Shown here: in pieces, positions 18,165-26,742 of the stretch | How the letters are laid out: each line of letters begins with the position of its first letter | How positions within the stretch are numbered: position 1 is the first letter of the stretch | NCBI RefSeq assembly: GCF_001424345.1 | Contig: NZ_LMPF01000021.1 | Span: forward strand, 42,740 to 106,739 | Source of the DNA: Burkholderia sp. Leaf177 | GTDB lineage: Bacteria > Pseudomonadota > Gammaproteobacteria > Burkholderiales > Burkholderiaceae | Reading direction: 5' to 3' | Length of the DNA stretch: 64,000 bases | Made by a program: the position numbers and the translations under genes | Notes under the pieces: generated by a model | The model's database searches: none | The model's input: the letters and a program-made list of their open reading frames with translations, nothing else | Told to the model about the DNA's origin: nothing

Positions 18165-19340
18165 TCAGCGCGCCGCCTCGGCGCTTGAACGCCATTCCCA
18201 GATCATCGCGATCAGGAACGCGGATGCACACACGAGCAGCACGAAAATCAGCGCAACCGGCGCGATTGCATGCATCAGCGCGCCCGTGATGATCGGACCG
18301 CCAAAACTCGCAATGCTCCACGATGCACCCACCAGCGAGCTTGCCGACACGAGCGCCGCACCGCGAAAGCGTTCGCCGCAAGCCACGAGCGACAGCGTAT
18401 AGATGCTCCCTGCGGCCGCGCCGATGACGAACAAAAGCGGCCAGCACAGCCACGGATTCGACACCGCCCAGGGCAGCAAGGGCAATAAGCCGATGACAAC
18501 CAGCGCGGCGCCCATATGCACGCGCACGCGTCCCAGCCGGTCGGCGAGCCAGCCAATCGGAAATTGCATGAGCGTATCGCCGAGCAAGACTGCCGAGCCG
18601 AATAGCAGCGCGAGATTTTCCGGGACACCCTTCGACATGGCGAACAACGGCATGAGCGACAACGCGAGCGTATCGAAGAGCGCGAAGAATGCCGTTCCAA
18701 CCAGGATGGCCGGCATCAGCGGAAAGACATCGCGCCAGACACCGCTGCGCTTTTCGGCGGCGTGAGCTTCGCCACTCGATGCATGCACGGGCGGTCCGCC
18801 ACGCACGAGCGCGAGCGCCGGCAATGCAAACAAAAACACCGCGCCGCATACGATGAAGCGCGTCGCGTGCCATTCGCCGATGACGCCCACCATGACCGGG
18901 CCTGCCATCTGGAATGCGGTGAAATTGGTCGCATAGACTGCGACCAGACGGCCGCGGTTGCTATCGTCGGCGAGTTCGTTCACCCACGCTTCACCGATGG
19001 TGAAAAGCACCATGAGCGCCGCGCCGCTCACTACGCGCAGCACCGCCCAAAGCCATAAGTGCGCGGTGAATTGCATGAGCATGGTGGCGGCAGCAACGCT
19101 CAACGCCGCGCCCATGATGATCTGGCTCGCGCTGAACCGTCCGGTGATGCGGCCGACCACGGGAATTACGAGCAAGCCGCCGCCTGCCTGCATGGCCGTC
19201 ATCAGTCCGACGACGTCGGTGCCATAGCCGGCGTTTGTCAACGCGAGTGCGGTAAGAGGCAGGGTCGCGCCAAGGCCGAGACCGACCACGGCGACGCTTA
19301 ATATGAGCCCGAGGAAGTCGCGCGAGAGAATTATTTTCAT
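18165..19340 (-). CDS. Major facilitator transporter (YcaD-like)
   Basis: A 391-residue MFS protein with 12 predicted helices and a cytoplasmic central loop (VRGGPPVHASSGEAHAAEKRS). ATG 19340 is chosen because it leads directly into the first helix; the longer frame to 19478 adds a charged 46-residue stretch not typical of the family. The sequence GEAWVNELADDSNRGRLVAVYAT resembles the YcaD/YfkF subgroup, whose substrates are unknown. No ribosome box is strong. It is convergent with the lipoprotein gene and probably monocistronic. Confidence 0.85.
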   Translation of the reverse strand: MKIILSRDFLGLILSVAVVGLGLGATLPLTALALTNAGYGTDVVGLMTAMQAGGGLLVIPVVGRITGRFSASQIIMGAALSVAAATMLMQFTAHLWLWAVLRVVSGAALMVLFTIGEAWVNELADDSNRGRLVAVYATNFTAFQMAGPVMVGVIGEWHATRFIVCGAVFLFALPALALVRGGPPVHASSGEAHAAEKRSGVWRDVFPLMPAILVGTAFFALFDTLALSLMPLFAMSKGVPENLALLFGSAVLLGDTLMQFPIGWLADRLGRVRVHMGAALVVIGLLPLLPWAVSNPWLCWPLLFVIGAAAGSIYTLSLVACGERFRGAALVSASSLVGASWSIASFGGPIITGALMHAIAPVALIFVLLVCASAFLIAMIWEWRSSAEAAR

Positions 19341-19575
19341 TGACCGTCGTGCGGCGGTTTCGCGTTGATAGCCATTGGAAGTCACGCATCTTACCAAAGG
19401 GGTAAGCGAGTCTTTACTTGGTCTATAGCGGTCGTCGACACGGGCATTCGGCTGGAGGGAAGTAAAACCTCGGCGCACGCGATGCCAAACCGCGCGTGGC
19501 GAAGTTGTATAAGATCTTCAGTGCGCTCCCGTTGCGCGAGCATTCACGGTTTCGAAGAACCATCAGGATACTTCA

Positions 19576-19968
19576 ATGGAAAAAACCGAACTCGCCGATG
19601 TCTATCGGGCATACATTGCGTGCTTGAACGACCAGGACTGGCAGCATCTCGGACAGTTCGTTCACGAAGATGCTTCCCATAACGGCAAGCGTTTCGGCCT
19701 GAACGGATATCGCGAGATGCTGGAAAGAGATTTCGAGCAAATCCCCGACCTTCATTTCAACATTCAATTGCTGGTCGCCGACCCGCCTTTCATAGCGAGC
19801 CGGTTAGCCTTTGCATGTACTCCGAAGGGTTCGTTCCTCGGTCTTCCGGTGAACGGCAAGGCGGTATCGTTCACCGAGAACGTCTTCTATCAATTTAACG
19901 AAGGGAAGATCGTGGAGGTCTGGTCGGTGATCGACCGGGCGGCAATCGAAACGCAGCTAAAGCCTTAG
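19576..19968 (+). CDS. SnoaL-like ester cyclase / NTF2-fold protein
   Basis: A 130-residue single-domain protein of the SnoaL/ester cyclase type: an opening helix (VYRAYIACLNDQDWQHLGQFV), GLNGYREMLERDFEQIPDLHF in the middle, and the NTF2-like strand ENVFYQFNEGKIVEVWSVIDR at the end. Members isomerise or cyclise polyketide-like substrates, or act as general detoxifiers; the substrate is unknown here. It ends only five bases from the convergent SDR gene. Confidence 0.82.
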   Translation: MEKTELADVYRAYIACLNDQDWQHLGQFVHEDASHNGKRFGLNGYREMLERDFEQIPDLHFNIQLLVADPPFIASRLAFACTPKGSFLGLPVNGKAVSFTENVFYQFNEGKIVEVWSVIDRAAIETQLKP

Positions 19969-19973
19969 AGCCC

Positions 19974-20702
19974 TTAAGCCGCGAGATAACCGCCATCCAC
20001 GGGCACGATCGCCGCGGTCATGAACGACGCCGCCGGCGTGCATAAAAACGCGACGACTTGCGCCACTTCGTCAGGGCCGCCCCAGCGTTTCATTGGCGTG
20101 CGCTCCAGGATTGTCTGCGAGCGGCCGGCATCTTCCTGCAGCGCCTGCGTCAAGGGCGTGGCAATCCAGCCCGGCGCCACGGCATTCACGCGGATCCCGT
20201 CGGCGGCGTAGGCAATGGCGAGCGACTTCGTCAATTGCGAAATTGCGCCCTTGCTTGCGCTGTAGGCCGGCACCAGTCCGCCGCCGAAAAAACTCAACAT
20301 GGATGCCGTATTCACAATGCATCCCGACGATGCCTTGAGCAACTCGCGCGCACCAGAACAGACGCGCATGGTGCCATTCAAGTTGATATCGACGACGTCC
20401 TCGAACACATCGACTTCATGTTCGGCGCCACGTCGGATCACGCCCGCGCAGTTCACGACAATATCGAGCCGATCGAATTCCTTCAGCACGGCATTGACGT
20501 TCGCGGTCGAGCGCACGTCGAGCGTGACCTTTCGCACCGCAGCGTCCAGTACGTCAGGCGTTTCTGTTGCAAGCGGCAAGCCGGCAGCCACCACATGCGC
20601 GCCGAGCTGCGACAGATGATTCGCGATTGCCGCGCCAATGCCGCTCAGGCCACCGGTGACGAGCGCCACCTTGCCTTCGAGCAGGTTATCCTTGAAAGTC
20701 AT
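19974..20702 (-). CDS. SDR-family NAD(P)-dependent dehydrogenase
   Basis: A classical short-chain dehydrogenase of 242 residues. The cofactor loop is TGGLSGIGAAIA near residue 16, followed by NCAGV, and the active site is YSASKGAISQL with intact Tyr and Lys. It is the last gene of a cupin-SDR-MFS-SDR operon and lies 21 bp after the transporter. It resembles sugar-alcohol or sugar-acid dehydrogenases such as threitol dehydrogenase. In this context it probably oxidises an intermediate of whatever the MFS protein imports. Confidence 0.88.
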   Translation of the reverse strand: MTFKDNLLEGKVALVTGGLSGIGAAIANHLSQLGAHVVAAGLPLATETPDVLDAAVRKVTLDVRSTANVNAVLKEFDRLDIVVNCAGVIRRGAEHEVDVFEDVVDINLNGTMRVCSGARELLKASSGCIVNTASMLSFFGGGLVPAYSASKGAISQLTKSLAIAYAADGIRVNAVAPGWIATPLTQALQEDAGRSQTILERTPMKRWGGPDEVAQVVAFLCTPAASFMTAAIVPVDGGYLAA

Positions 20703-20723
20703 GTCCAGTCCTGAGAGTAAAAA

Positions 20724-22025
20724 TTACGACGGCTGTGTTTCTATCGCAGCGGGCAGCGTCTCAGGCGCGACCTCTTTGACCACGAACAAATACACGAGCG
20801 CGGCGGCGAAGGCGACGGCTGCGCTAATCAACAGCGCGTTGACGAACGAATGCGTCTGGTCGACCACGATGCCGGTGATGATCGGCGCGAAAGAACCGCC
20901 GAGATATCCACCAAAGTTTTGCATGCTGCCAAGTGACGCCACCAGATGACGGGGCGCGGCGACGCTGACGAGCGCCCATGCGGTGCCGCTCGACATATTG
21001 ACGAAGAACATTGCGAACGAGATATAGACAATGGCAAGCGTGGTGCTCGGCGTGTAGGCGGCGGGCACTGTGAACGCGGCGGCGCCCACGAGCCCGATGC
21101 ACAGCGGCCACTTGCGGCTGCGAATAGGCGCCATGCCGCGCTTGAGCAAATGGTCTGCAATATAACCGCTCGACACCATGCCGATAGTGCCGAAAACATA
21201 AGGTATGGATACAAGCCAGCCTGTATGCGCAATGCTCAAGTGACGTTCGTTTTCGAGGTATCCGGGCAACCACGTGAGATACAGCCACACCATATAAATC
21301 ACGCCCATGAAGCCGAACACCATGCCCCACGTATTGCGCAATTTGAACAGGTTGCCCCATTCGGCAAGACTCACACCCTTCGCGCGCGGCTCGACCTTAT
21401 GGTCCGATTCCAGATAAGCGATCTCCGATTCGTCGAGCGCTACTTCATCGCGGTTCCGGTATTGCACGTACCAGCCAATCGATACCAGAATGCCGAGCGC
21501 ACCCATGATGATGAACATGGTTCGCCATCCGAATGAAAGCATCAGCACGGTCAGCAGCGGTGGCGCGATCATCGGCGCAATGGTCGATGAAGCAACGAAC
21601 GTCCCGGTCGGCCGCCCGCGCTCGTGCACGGCGAACCACTCGTTGACCACCTTCGCACCCGCTGGAAACAAGGGCGCTTCCGATATCCCCAGAACAATCC
21701 GCGCAAAGAGAAAATGATTGAGCGTCTGAATGAAGCCGCCTGCGAGTTGCGCGACCGACCATACCAGCATGCCAAGTCCGAGCATCGCGCGCGAACCGAA
21801 TCGATCGAGCAGAGCGCCTACAGGAAGCTGCGCGAATGCGTACGCGAGCGAAAACGCCGACAACAGCAAGCCCATTTGCGAAGCCGAGAGATGCAGCTCC
21901 TGGCTCACTGAATGATTCGCGATGGAAAGCGTGGAACGGTCCAGATAATTGACAATACCTGCAATGGTCAGGAAGGTGACCGCTATGACTTGCGTGCGCT
22001 TGAGGCGCGAAGATTTTTGTAGCAT
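20724..22025 (-). CDS. MFS transporter, anion:cation symporter (ACS) family
   Basis: A 433-residue, 12-helix transporter of the ACS family (glucarate, hexuronate and phthalate permeases). The N-terminal block VNYLDRSTLSIANHSVSQEL and ALLDRFGSRAMLGLGM are typical. Members import organic anions such as sugar acids or aromatic acids. It lies between two SDR genes in the cupin-led operon, so it likely imports the compound those enzymes process. Confidence 0.88.
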   Translation of the reverse strand: MLQKSSRLKRTQVIAVTFLTIAGIVNYLDRSTLSIANHSVSQELHLSASQMGLLLSAFSLAYAFAQLPVGALLDRFGSRAMLGLGMLVWSVAQLAGGFIQTLNHFLFARIVLGISEAPLFPAGAKVVNEWFAVHERGRPTGTFVASSTIAPMIAPPLLTVLMLSFGWRTMFIIMGALGILVSIGWYVQYRNRDEVALDESEIAYLESDHKVEPRAKGVSLAEWGNLFKLRNTWGMVFGFMGVIYMVWLYLTWLPGYLENERHLSIAHTGWLVSIPYVFGTIGMVSSGYIADHLLKRGMAPIRSRKWPLCIGLVGAAAFTVPAAYTPSTTLAIVYISFAMFFVNMSSGTAWALVSVAAPRHLVASLGSMQNFGGYLGGSFAPIITGIVVDQTHSFVNALLISAAVAFAAALVYLFVVKEVAPETLPAAIETQPS

Positions 22026-22102
22026 GTGCTTGTCTCCTGCATGGATTTGTCGTGAGCAATGACTGCTTTCTTATTGGCGCTTGGTGCTTGATCGCCCCAC
22101 GG

Positions 22103-22852
22103 TCAGTAGGTCGCGCGTCCTCCGGAAAGGTCAAAGGTCGCGCCTGTATTGAAGGTGCACGAATCCGAACATAACCAGAGTGCGAGGGCGGCCACTTCCT
22201 GCGTTGTGCCGAGCCGGCCCATCGGGCTTTTATCGATCATGGTTTGCACGTGCGACGCTGCCATCTGCATGAGCAACGGCGTTTCTACCGCAGCCGGCGC
22301 AATGCCATTCACCAGAATGCCGGTCTGCGCCAGTTCCTTGCCGAGTGACTTCGTCATTGCAATCACGCCCGCTTTTGCCGCGCTATAAGCCGATGCATTC
22401 GCCGTGCCTTCCTTGCCGGCAAGCGACGCCACGTTGACAATACGCCCACTTCGCGCCCGGCGCATGATTGGCAGCACGATACGGCTGACATGATAAGTAC
22501 CGAGCAAGTTGACTTCGATCACGCGCTGCCATTCTTCGGGATCGCATTCATCGAGCGGTTGTGTCGAGCCTGCAAACCCCGCGTTGTTCACGAGATAGTC
22601 GATGCGGCCGTACTTTCCAATGGTCGCGGCAAGCGCGGCTTCAATGGAAGCAGGCTCCGTGATATCGACCTGAAAATGCGCGGGCGCATTGGGTGCATCC
22701 ATGTTCCCCGGGATCCGGTCCCAGTTCACCGCCGATGCACCGTTCTCGCTGAACGCATCGCATATTGCCCGGCCAATTCCTCCGGCCGCGCCCGTGACCA
22801 CCGCCACGCGTTCGGCAAAGTCGTAGCGCGCCAAGGAAGAACGCGTGTTCAT
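22103..22852 (-). CDS. SDR-family dehydrogenase
   Basis: A 249-residue classical short-chain dehydrogenase with cofactor motif TGAAGGIGRAI, the NNAGFAG segment and an intact YSAAKAGVIAMTK active site. Its ATG overlaps the stop of the cupin gene by four bases (ATGA), so the two are translationally coupled. Related enzymes reduce or oxidise beta-hydroxy acids or sugar acids. The substrate is likely linked to the cupin dioxygenase-like partner. Confidence 0.88.
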   Translation of the reverse strand: MNTRSSLARYDFAERVAVVTGAAGGIGRAICDAFSENGASAVNWDRIPGNMDAPNAPAHFQVDITEPASIEAALAATIGKYGRIDYLVNNAGFAGSTQPLDECDPEEWQRVIEVNLLGTYHVSRIVLPIMRRARSGRIVNVASLAGKEGTANASAYSAAKAGVIAMTKSLGKELAQTGILVNGIAPAAVETPLLMQMAASHVQTMIDKSPMGRLGTTQEVAALALWLCSDSCTFNTGATFDLSGGRATY

Positions 22853-23376
22853 CGGATGAACTGGTCCACGTAGTCTTCACCCAGTCCAACCGATGCATAG
22901 TGTTTGCGGCACATCTCGATCTTGGTGAACACGTCCTCGTAACCCGTGTAGTTGCCGTACGGATCACAGTAGAACATCACGCCGTTCACCTGAAAATAGG
23001 TGATCATTTCCTCGACGTCTTCGGGCACGTACAAGGTATGGGTCTCGCCAGGCGGCTCATAGACGTAGCTTCCTTCCGTGGCGGTCCATTCGTGCTCGAG
23101 GTATTTCCATCGTCCCTTCAATACGAATCCATGAACGCCTTGCGGATGACGATGCCGGCTCAGGACGCCCGACTTTCGCACGCGCAGCAGGTTCATCCAG
23201 TAACCTTGCGAGGCGTTGAGGCAAAGAGGTCGGAACGATACATTCTCGGCTTGCGGCACCCACACGCGTTCATCGGTTGGAATGGCGAACGGCACGACCA
23301 CTTCCTTTTGCGCTTCCTTGGGAAATGGCAACTGGTACGGCATGGTGGCAGGATAGGTATTGACGATATCTGGCAT
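22849..23376 (-). CDS. Cupin enzyme, 2,4'-dihydroxyacetophenone dioxygenase-like
   Basis: A 175-residue single-domain cupin. The metal-binding cluster is SRHRHPQGVHGFVLKGRW and a second motif is PPGETHTLYV. Overall pattern and length match the family named for 2,4'-dihydroxyacetophenone dioxygenase, an iron enzyme that splits the bond between carbonyl carbons. Family members are often annotated that way without proof. It is the first gene of a four-gene operon, behind a 15-bp palindrome just upstream of its start. The true substrate is open, and the downstream sugar-acid-type transporter hints at something other than an acetophenone. Confidence 0.8.
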   Translation of the reverse strand: MPDIVNTYPATMPYQLPFPKEAQKEVVVPFAIPTDERVWVPQAENVSFRPLCLNASQGYWMNLLRVRKSGVLSRHRHPQGVHGFVLKGRWKYLEHEWTATEGSYVYEPPGETHTLYVPEDVEEMITYFQVNGVMFYCDPYGNYTGYEDVFTKIEMCRKHYASVGLGEDYVDQFIR

Positions 23377-23788
23377 GGGGCGACCTTCTGTAATTGTCCA
23401 TAATATGGACTCACGTCCACAATGTGATTAATTATCGAAGATTTCGAGATATCCAGTCAATCCCGGGGTATTCACTTAGCTTTCGGCTTTTGACGCATCG
23501 GTTGGCTTGTTTTGCCAGGTTAAAAGCGACCTGCTCAAGAGGGCCTCGTTAACCTCAATATGCTCGATGAGTTCGACACCCGTGCACCTTAAGACGTATC
23601 ACATGAGCACGAAAAGTCCGGAATCGCGGTTATCTCGGCTCGGGTACTATCGACTTCGCGCAGTTTTTCGACAGCAGGAACCTTGCAACGCACGCGCGGG
23701 CGTTTATGACTGGCGGCATCAACGCGGCTGCCAAAGCGAAAGCACACCATTAACCAAGGCGTTTTACTGAACTACCTGGATTTAGCCG
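23377..23788. other. Divergent intergenic region, cupin operon to kinase gene
   Basis: About 410 bp without a convincing gene. Near the cupin start lies the palindrome at 23396-23410. The rest is moderately A/T-rich and its short open frames (for example 23507-23770) have no start signal or family likeness. No regulator gene for the operon is encoded here. Confidence 0.5.
23396..23410. promoter_or_regulatory. Palindromic operator candidate of the cupin operon
   Basis: GTCCATA-A-TATGGAC, a perfect 15-bp palindrome, lies 20-34 bp before the cupin start codon, followed by a further half-site GTCCAC at 23415. Flanking ATTGT (23393) and ACAAT (23419) extend the symmetry loosely. The layout suggests a repressor site, for instance for an IclR- or GntR-type protein encoded elsewhere. 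Confidence 0.55.
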
Positions 23789-24409
23789 ATGATCGAAGAC
23801 CGCTTTATGGAACGGCTGCAACTTCTCATTGCGAGCGGCCGGCGCAGCATTCTCGGGCTGGCGGGTGCGCCGGGCGCGGGTAAATCGACGCTGGCGCAAG
23901 CCATTCTGGATGCTTTCCCAGGCCGCGCCGTGGTCGTGCCAATGGATGGGTTTCATCTGGCGAACGTGGAATTGGAGCGTCTTGGCCGCGCTTCGCGCAA
24001 AGGCGCGGAAGATACCTTCGACAGTGCCGGTTTCGTTGCGTTGCTAACGCGGATTCGCGCGCAGCGTGAAGGCGAAATCATTTACGCTCCCGCCTTTCGG
24101 CGCGAGATCGAGGAGCCGATCGCCGGCGCGATTCCTGTTCTTGCTGACATACCGCTCGTGATTACCGAAGGCAATTATTTGCTGTTGCAGCATGGTCACT
24201 GGAGCTCAATTCGATCGTTGCTCGATGAAGCCTGGTACGTGGACGTCGATCCGCAATTGCGTGTTCAACGGCTGGTTGCGCGCCACATTTACTTTGGCCG
24301 CAGCGAAGACGCCGCGAGAACCTGGGTGCAGCAAACCGATGAAGTCAACGCGGCGCTCATCGAACTGACGCGCGCGCGCGCCGATCTCGTTTTCGAATGG
24401 CCGATGTAA
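23789..24409 (+). CDS. P-loop nucleoside/sugar kinase-like protein (YggC/FrcK-like)
   Basis: A 206-residue P-loop protein of the uridine kinase/phosphoribulokinase superfamily. Walker A is GAPGAGKST at 26-34, and the substrate loop reads VPMDGFHLANVELERLGR. LVITEGNYLLLQ is the Walker B-like strand and RLVARHIYFGRSEDAARTW the lid region. This pattern is typical of YggC-like kinases, often annotated as nucleoside or fructose kinases. It is convergent with the small hydrolase gene, 10 bp away, and has no operon partner. Confidence 0.87.
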   Translation: MIEDRFMERLQLLIASGRRSILGLAGAPGAGKSTLAQAILDAFPGRAVVVPMDGFHLANVELERLGRASRKGAEDTFDSAGFVALLTRIRAQREGEIIYAPAFRREIEEPIAGAIPVLADIPLVITEGNYLLLQHGHWSSIRSLLDEAWYVDVDPQLRVQRLVARHIYFGRSEDAARTWVQQTDEVNAALIELTRARADLVFEWPM

Positions 24410-24419
24410 CTGGCGCGCT

Positions 24420-24959
24420 TCATTTGCCCGCGTGAAGCTTCTCCACGAGCTTCAATCCTTCGGCCCAGTTACCCAGACCGCTTTGTGCGTTGAGATGCCC
24501 GCGCGCGCCAGCACGCACCCAGTCGCTGCCCCACGCGGCGGCGCACGCTTGTGCATATTGCTCGCTGCCATAAGGGTCGTTGCTGCTCGAGACCACGACG
24601 GAAGCGAACACCAGCCGCTTTGAAGGCAACGGTGCAAAGCCGGTTGCCGCCGCTTTTGGAAAGGCCGGTGTTTCGGGATCGGGCACCGCGACTAACAGCG
24701 CGCCACGCACGCGGGCATTGGTGCGCGCAGCCCAATGCGCAACCGCGAGACATCCGAGGCTATGCGCCACGATCACGGTATTAGCGTGATGCGGTCCGAT
24801 CTGCCGATCTATAGCCGATACCCAATCGTCGCATTCAACGCGATCCCAATCATCCACGACCAGACGCCGCCAGTGCGGATGCTCGCGTTCCCACAAACTC
24901 TGCCAATGCTCGGGACCTGAATTCCCAATTCCAGGCACGATAAAAACAGCTTCCTTCAT
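24420..24959 (-). CDS. RBBP9/YdeN-family alpha/beta hydrolase
   Basis: A 179-residue minimal alpha/beta hydrolase. The opening MKEAVFIVPGIGNSGPEHWQSLWE is the family hallmark. The nucleophile is Ser67 in AHSLGC, the acid is likely in PYGSEQYAQACA, and the catalytic histidine is in ARGHLNAQSGLGNW. RBBP9-like proteins are serine hydrolases, and bacterial members have unknown substrates. Monocistronic. Confidence 0.9.
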   Translation of the reverse strand: MKEAVFIVPGIGNSGPEHWQSLWEREHPHWRRLVVDDWDRVECDDWVSAIDRQIGPHHANTVIVAHSLGCLAVAHWAARTNARVRGALLVAVPDPETPAFPKAAATGFAPLPSKRLVFASVVVSSSNDPYGSEQYAQACAAAWGSDWVRAGARGHLNAQSGLGNWAEGLKLVEKLHAGK

Positions 24960-25113
24960 AGCGAATTTCTCCCGAGTTGAGATGGCAGTTTCGCGGGCAT
25001 CTGTCGCAATACCCGCGCGGACGATTGAACATTCTTTAGGGAATAAATGCTTTCCCTCGAATGTTACTCAACGAAACCACCGGCGCAAAACATTTCACTC
25101 ATGGAGAAGATGC

Positions 25114-25938
25114 ATGATCACGACGCGATCTGGAAAGGTGCTGATCACCACGGCTGTCAAGTCGAAGGGCTTCAACGTCCGAGGCCGCGCCGCCGATGCA
25201 AGGCCCACCAATGTTTTTTTCAGCGCCAACGCAAGAAAGATTGCCGTCGCCCAAGAGCATCATGTCACCGTTCGAAACCAGGCAGTCACGCTTGCAGATG
25301 CTTATGCCATCGAACAGCAACTTAACAACGGCATCAACGGTGCTTATTTGCTGATCGGCTACGGCGAGGACTGGCTCTACTTCGGCAAGACGCCTCTCGA
25401 CATGCTTGGACCGCGCCCCGTTGCGAAGGCGCCGAAGTCGCGTCCCAGCTTTCCGGGGCCGCCGAATACGGACCTGATTCGTATCGTGGCCCAGTACGAT
25501 GGCCCGGCGACCAATGGCGATACATCGCAAAATCGCGACACCGTCATGGGCGATTCCGCGCGCAACTACGCGGCGTCGTGCTATGGCGATGATTGGGCGA
25601 ACGCCCGCACCTGGGAGTGGCTGCATATCCGCGCGCATAGTCTCGGCGGCGATAACGCGGTGGGCAACCTCGTCGCGGGGACCTTCGACGCCAACACGAA
25701 AATGATCCCGTTTGAGCGATTGGTCCAAAAGCGTTCACAGGACGCCAGCGCGGCTGATCCGGTTATTGTGGAGTGGGATATCGATGTGTATCCCGACAGC
25801 TGGGTCGCGATCGGCATCAAGATGGTCGTCAAGTACAAGGACGTCAACGACCAGCTTGTTGTTCAGTCGGCCGATTTCAACGCCCAGAGCGACATGAACA
25901 TCGACAAGCTTCAGTACGACATTCTGGGCATGAACTGA
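25114..25938 (+). CDS. DNA/RNA non-specific endonuclease-like protein
   Basis: A 274-residue protein. ATG 25114 is chosen over the upstream frame because GGAGAAG lies five bases before it. Residues ~165-202 carry the nuclease-like motif: WEWLHIRAHSLGG, then NLV, then DANTKMIPFE, with candidate catalytic His171/His175 and Asn185/Asn194. This resembles the second family of DNA/RNA non-specific endonucleases used in secreted bacterial toxins. The N-terminal ~100 residues are not recognised. There is no signal peptide and no immunity-like gene beside it. The call could be wrong in detail, but the motif is specific. Confidence 0.6.
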   Translation: MITTRSGKVLITTAVKSKGFNVRGRAADARPTNVFFSANARKIAVAQEHHVTVRNQAVTLADAYAIEQQLNNGINGAYLLIGYGEDWLYFGKTPLDMLGPRPVAKAPKSRPSFPGPPNTDLIRIVAQYDGPATNGDTSQNRDTVMGDSARNYAASCYGDDWANARTWEWLHIRAHSLGGDNAVGNLVAGTFDANTKMIPFERLVQKRSQDASAADPVIVEWDIDVYPDSWVAIGIKMVVKYKDVNDQLVVQSADFNAQSDMNIDKLQYDILGMN

Positions 25939-25959
25939 GCATGTGCCTTCAGGCCAGAA

Positions 25960-26730
25960 TCAGATCGACTTGACCTCTCCGCCGTCCATCCGCAACGTCG
26001 AACCGGTCATCCAGTGCGCTCCCGGCGACACGATGAACGCCATCAGCTCGGCTATCTCCTCAGGCGTGCCGAACCGTTCGATCTGCGCTTCGACAGGGAA
26101 CTTCGCTGTCGCTTCTTCGACCGTCATGTTGTGAAGTGGCGCCCAATGTTCCAGATAGGATTGCCGGCGGCCCGTCATCACGGGACCGGGCAGCACGCTG
26201 TTGACCTGCACGCCGTCGGTAATGCCCCGGTCCGAGAACGCCTTTGCCAGCGCCACGATCGCCGCATTAATGGTGCCGACGGCCGCGTACGGCGCTTTGG
26301 GAAAAAGCGCTGAATTGCCCGACATCAGCACTACGGATCCCGAAGTATTCTTGAGCGAAGGCCATGCCGCGACGGTCAAGCGCCGTGCGCCGTGGAGCTT
26401 CAACGCGAGGCCGCGTTCCCATTGGTCGTCGGTCATATCGAAGAGATCGATTTGCGGCACGGCGCCGGCGATGTTGAGCAACGCGTCGATCTGGCTGAAC
26501 GCCGAAAGTGTCTTGTCGATGACGTCCTGCGCCGCTTCAGGGCGAGACAAATCGGCGTCGATTACCAGCGGTTCAGCGCCCGCGTTTTTAACGTCGTCCG
26601 CTGTCTGTTCGAGCTTCTCGCGGTTGCGTGCAACCAGCACGATCGATGAAAAATCCCGCGCCAACCTGATGGCGGTCGAGCGGCCGATACCCTGGCTCGC
26701 GCCCGTGACGATGGCTACTTTCGTGGACAT
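25960..26730 (-). CDS. SDR-fold protein lacking the catalytic lysine
   Basis: A 256-residue short-chain dehydrogenase-like protein. The cofactor motif TGASQGIGR is intact at 9-17, and NIAGA replaces the usual NNAG. The active-site tyrosine is Tyr148, but the YxxxK lysine is replaced by Gly152 (PYAAVGTIN), so normal SDR catalysis is doubtful. It ends with the usual C-terminal GxxxxVDGG-like strand (STLRMDGGEV). AAGGAG precedes ATG. It follows the Asp-nucleophile hydrolase gene by 12 bp and is surely co-transcribed with it. Confidence 0.85.
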   Translation of the reverse strand: MSTKVAIVTGASQGIGRSTAIRLARDFSSIVLVARNREKLEQTADDVKNAGAEPLVIDADLSRPEAAQDVIDKTLSAFSQIDALLNIAGAVPQIDLFDMTDDQWERGLALKLHGARRLTVAAWPSLKNTSGSVVLMSGNSALFPKAPYAAVGTINAAIVALAKAFSDRGITDGVQVNSVLPGPVMTGRRQSYLEHWAPLHNMTVEEATAKFPVEAQIERFGTPEEIAELMAFIVSPGAHWMTGSTLRMDGGEVKSI

Positions 26731-26742
26731 TTTTTTGTCTCC

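Noticed and set aside
23507..23770. 87-codon frame upstream of the kinase gene.
   Set aside because: No start signal, mixed composition and no family; treated as intergenic.
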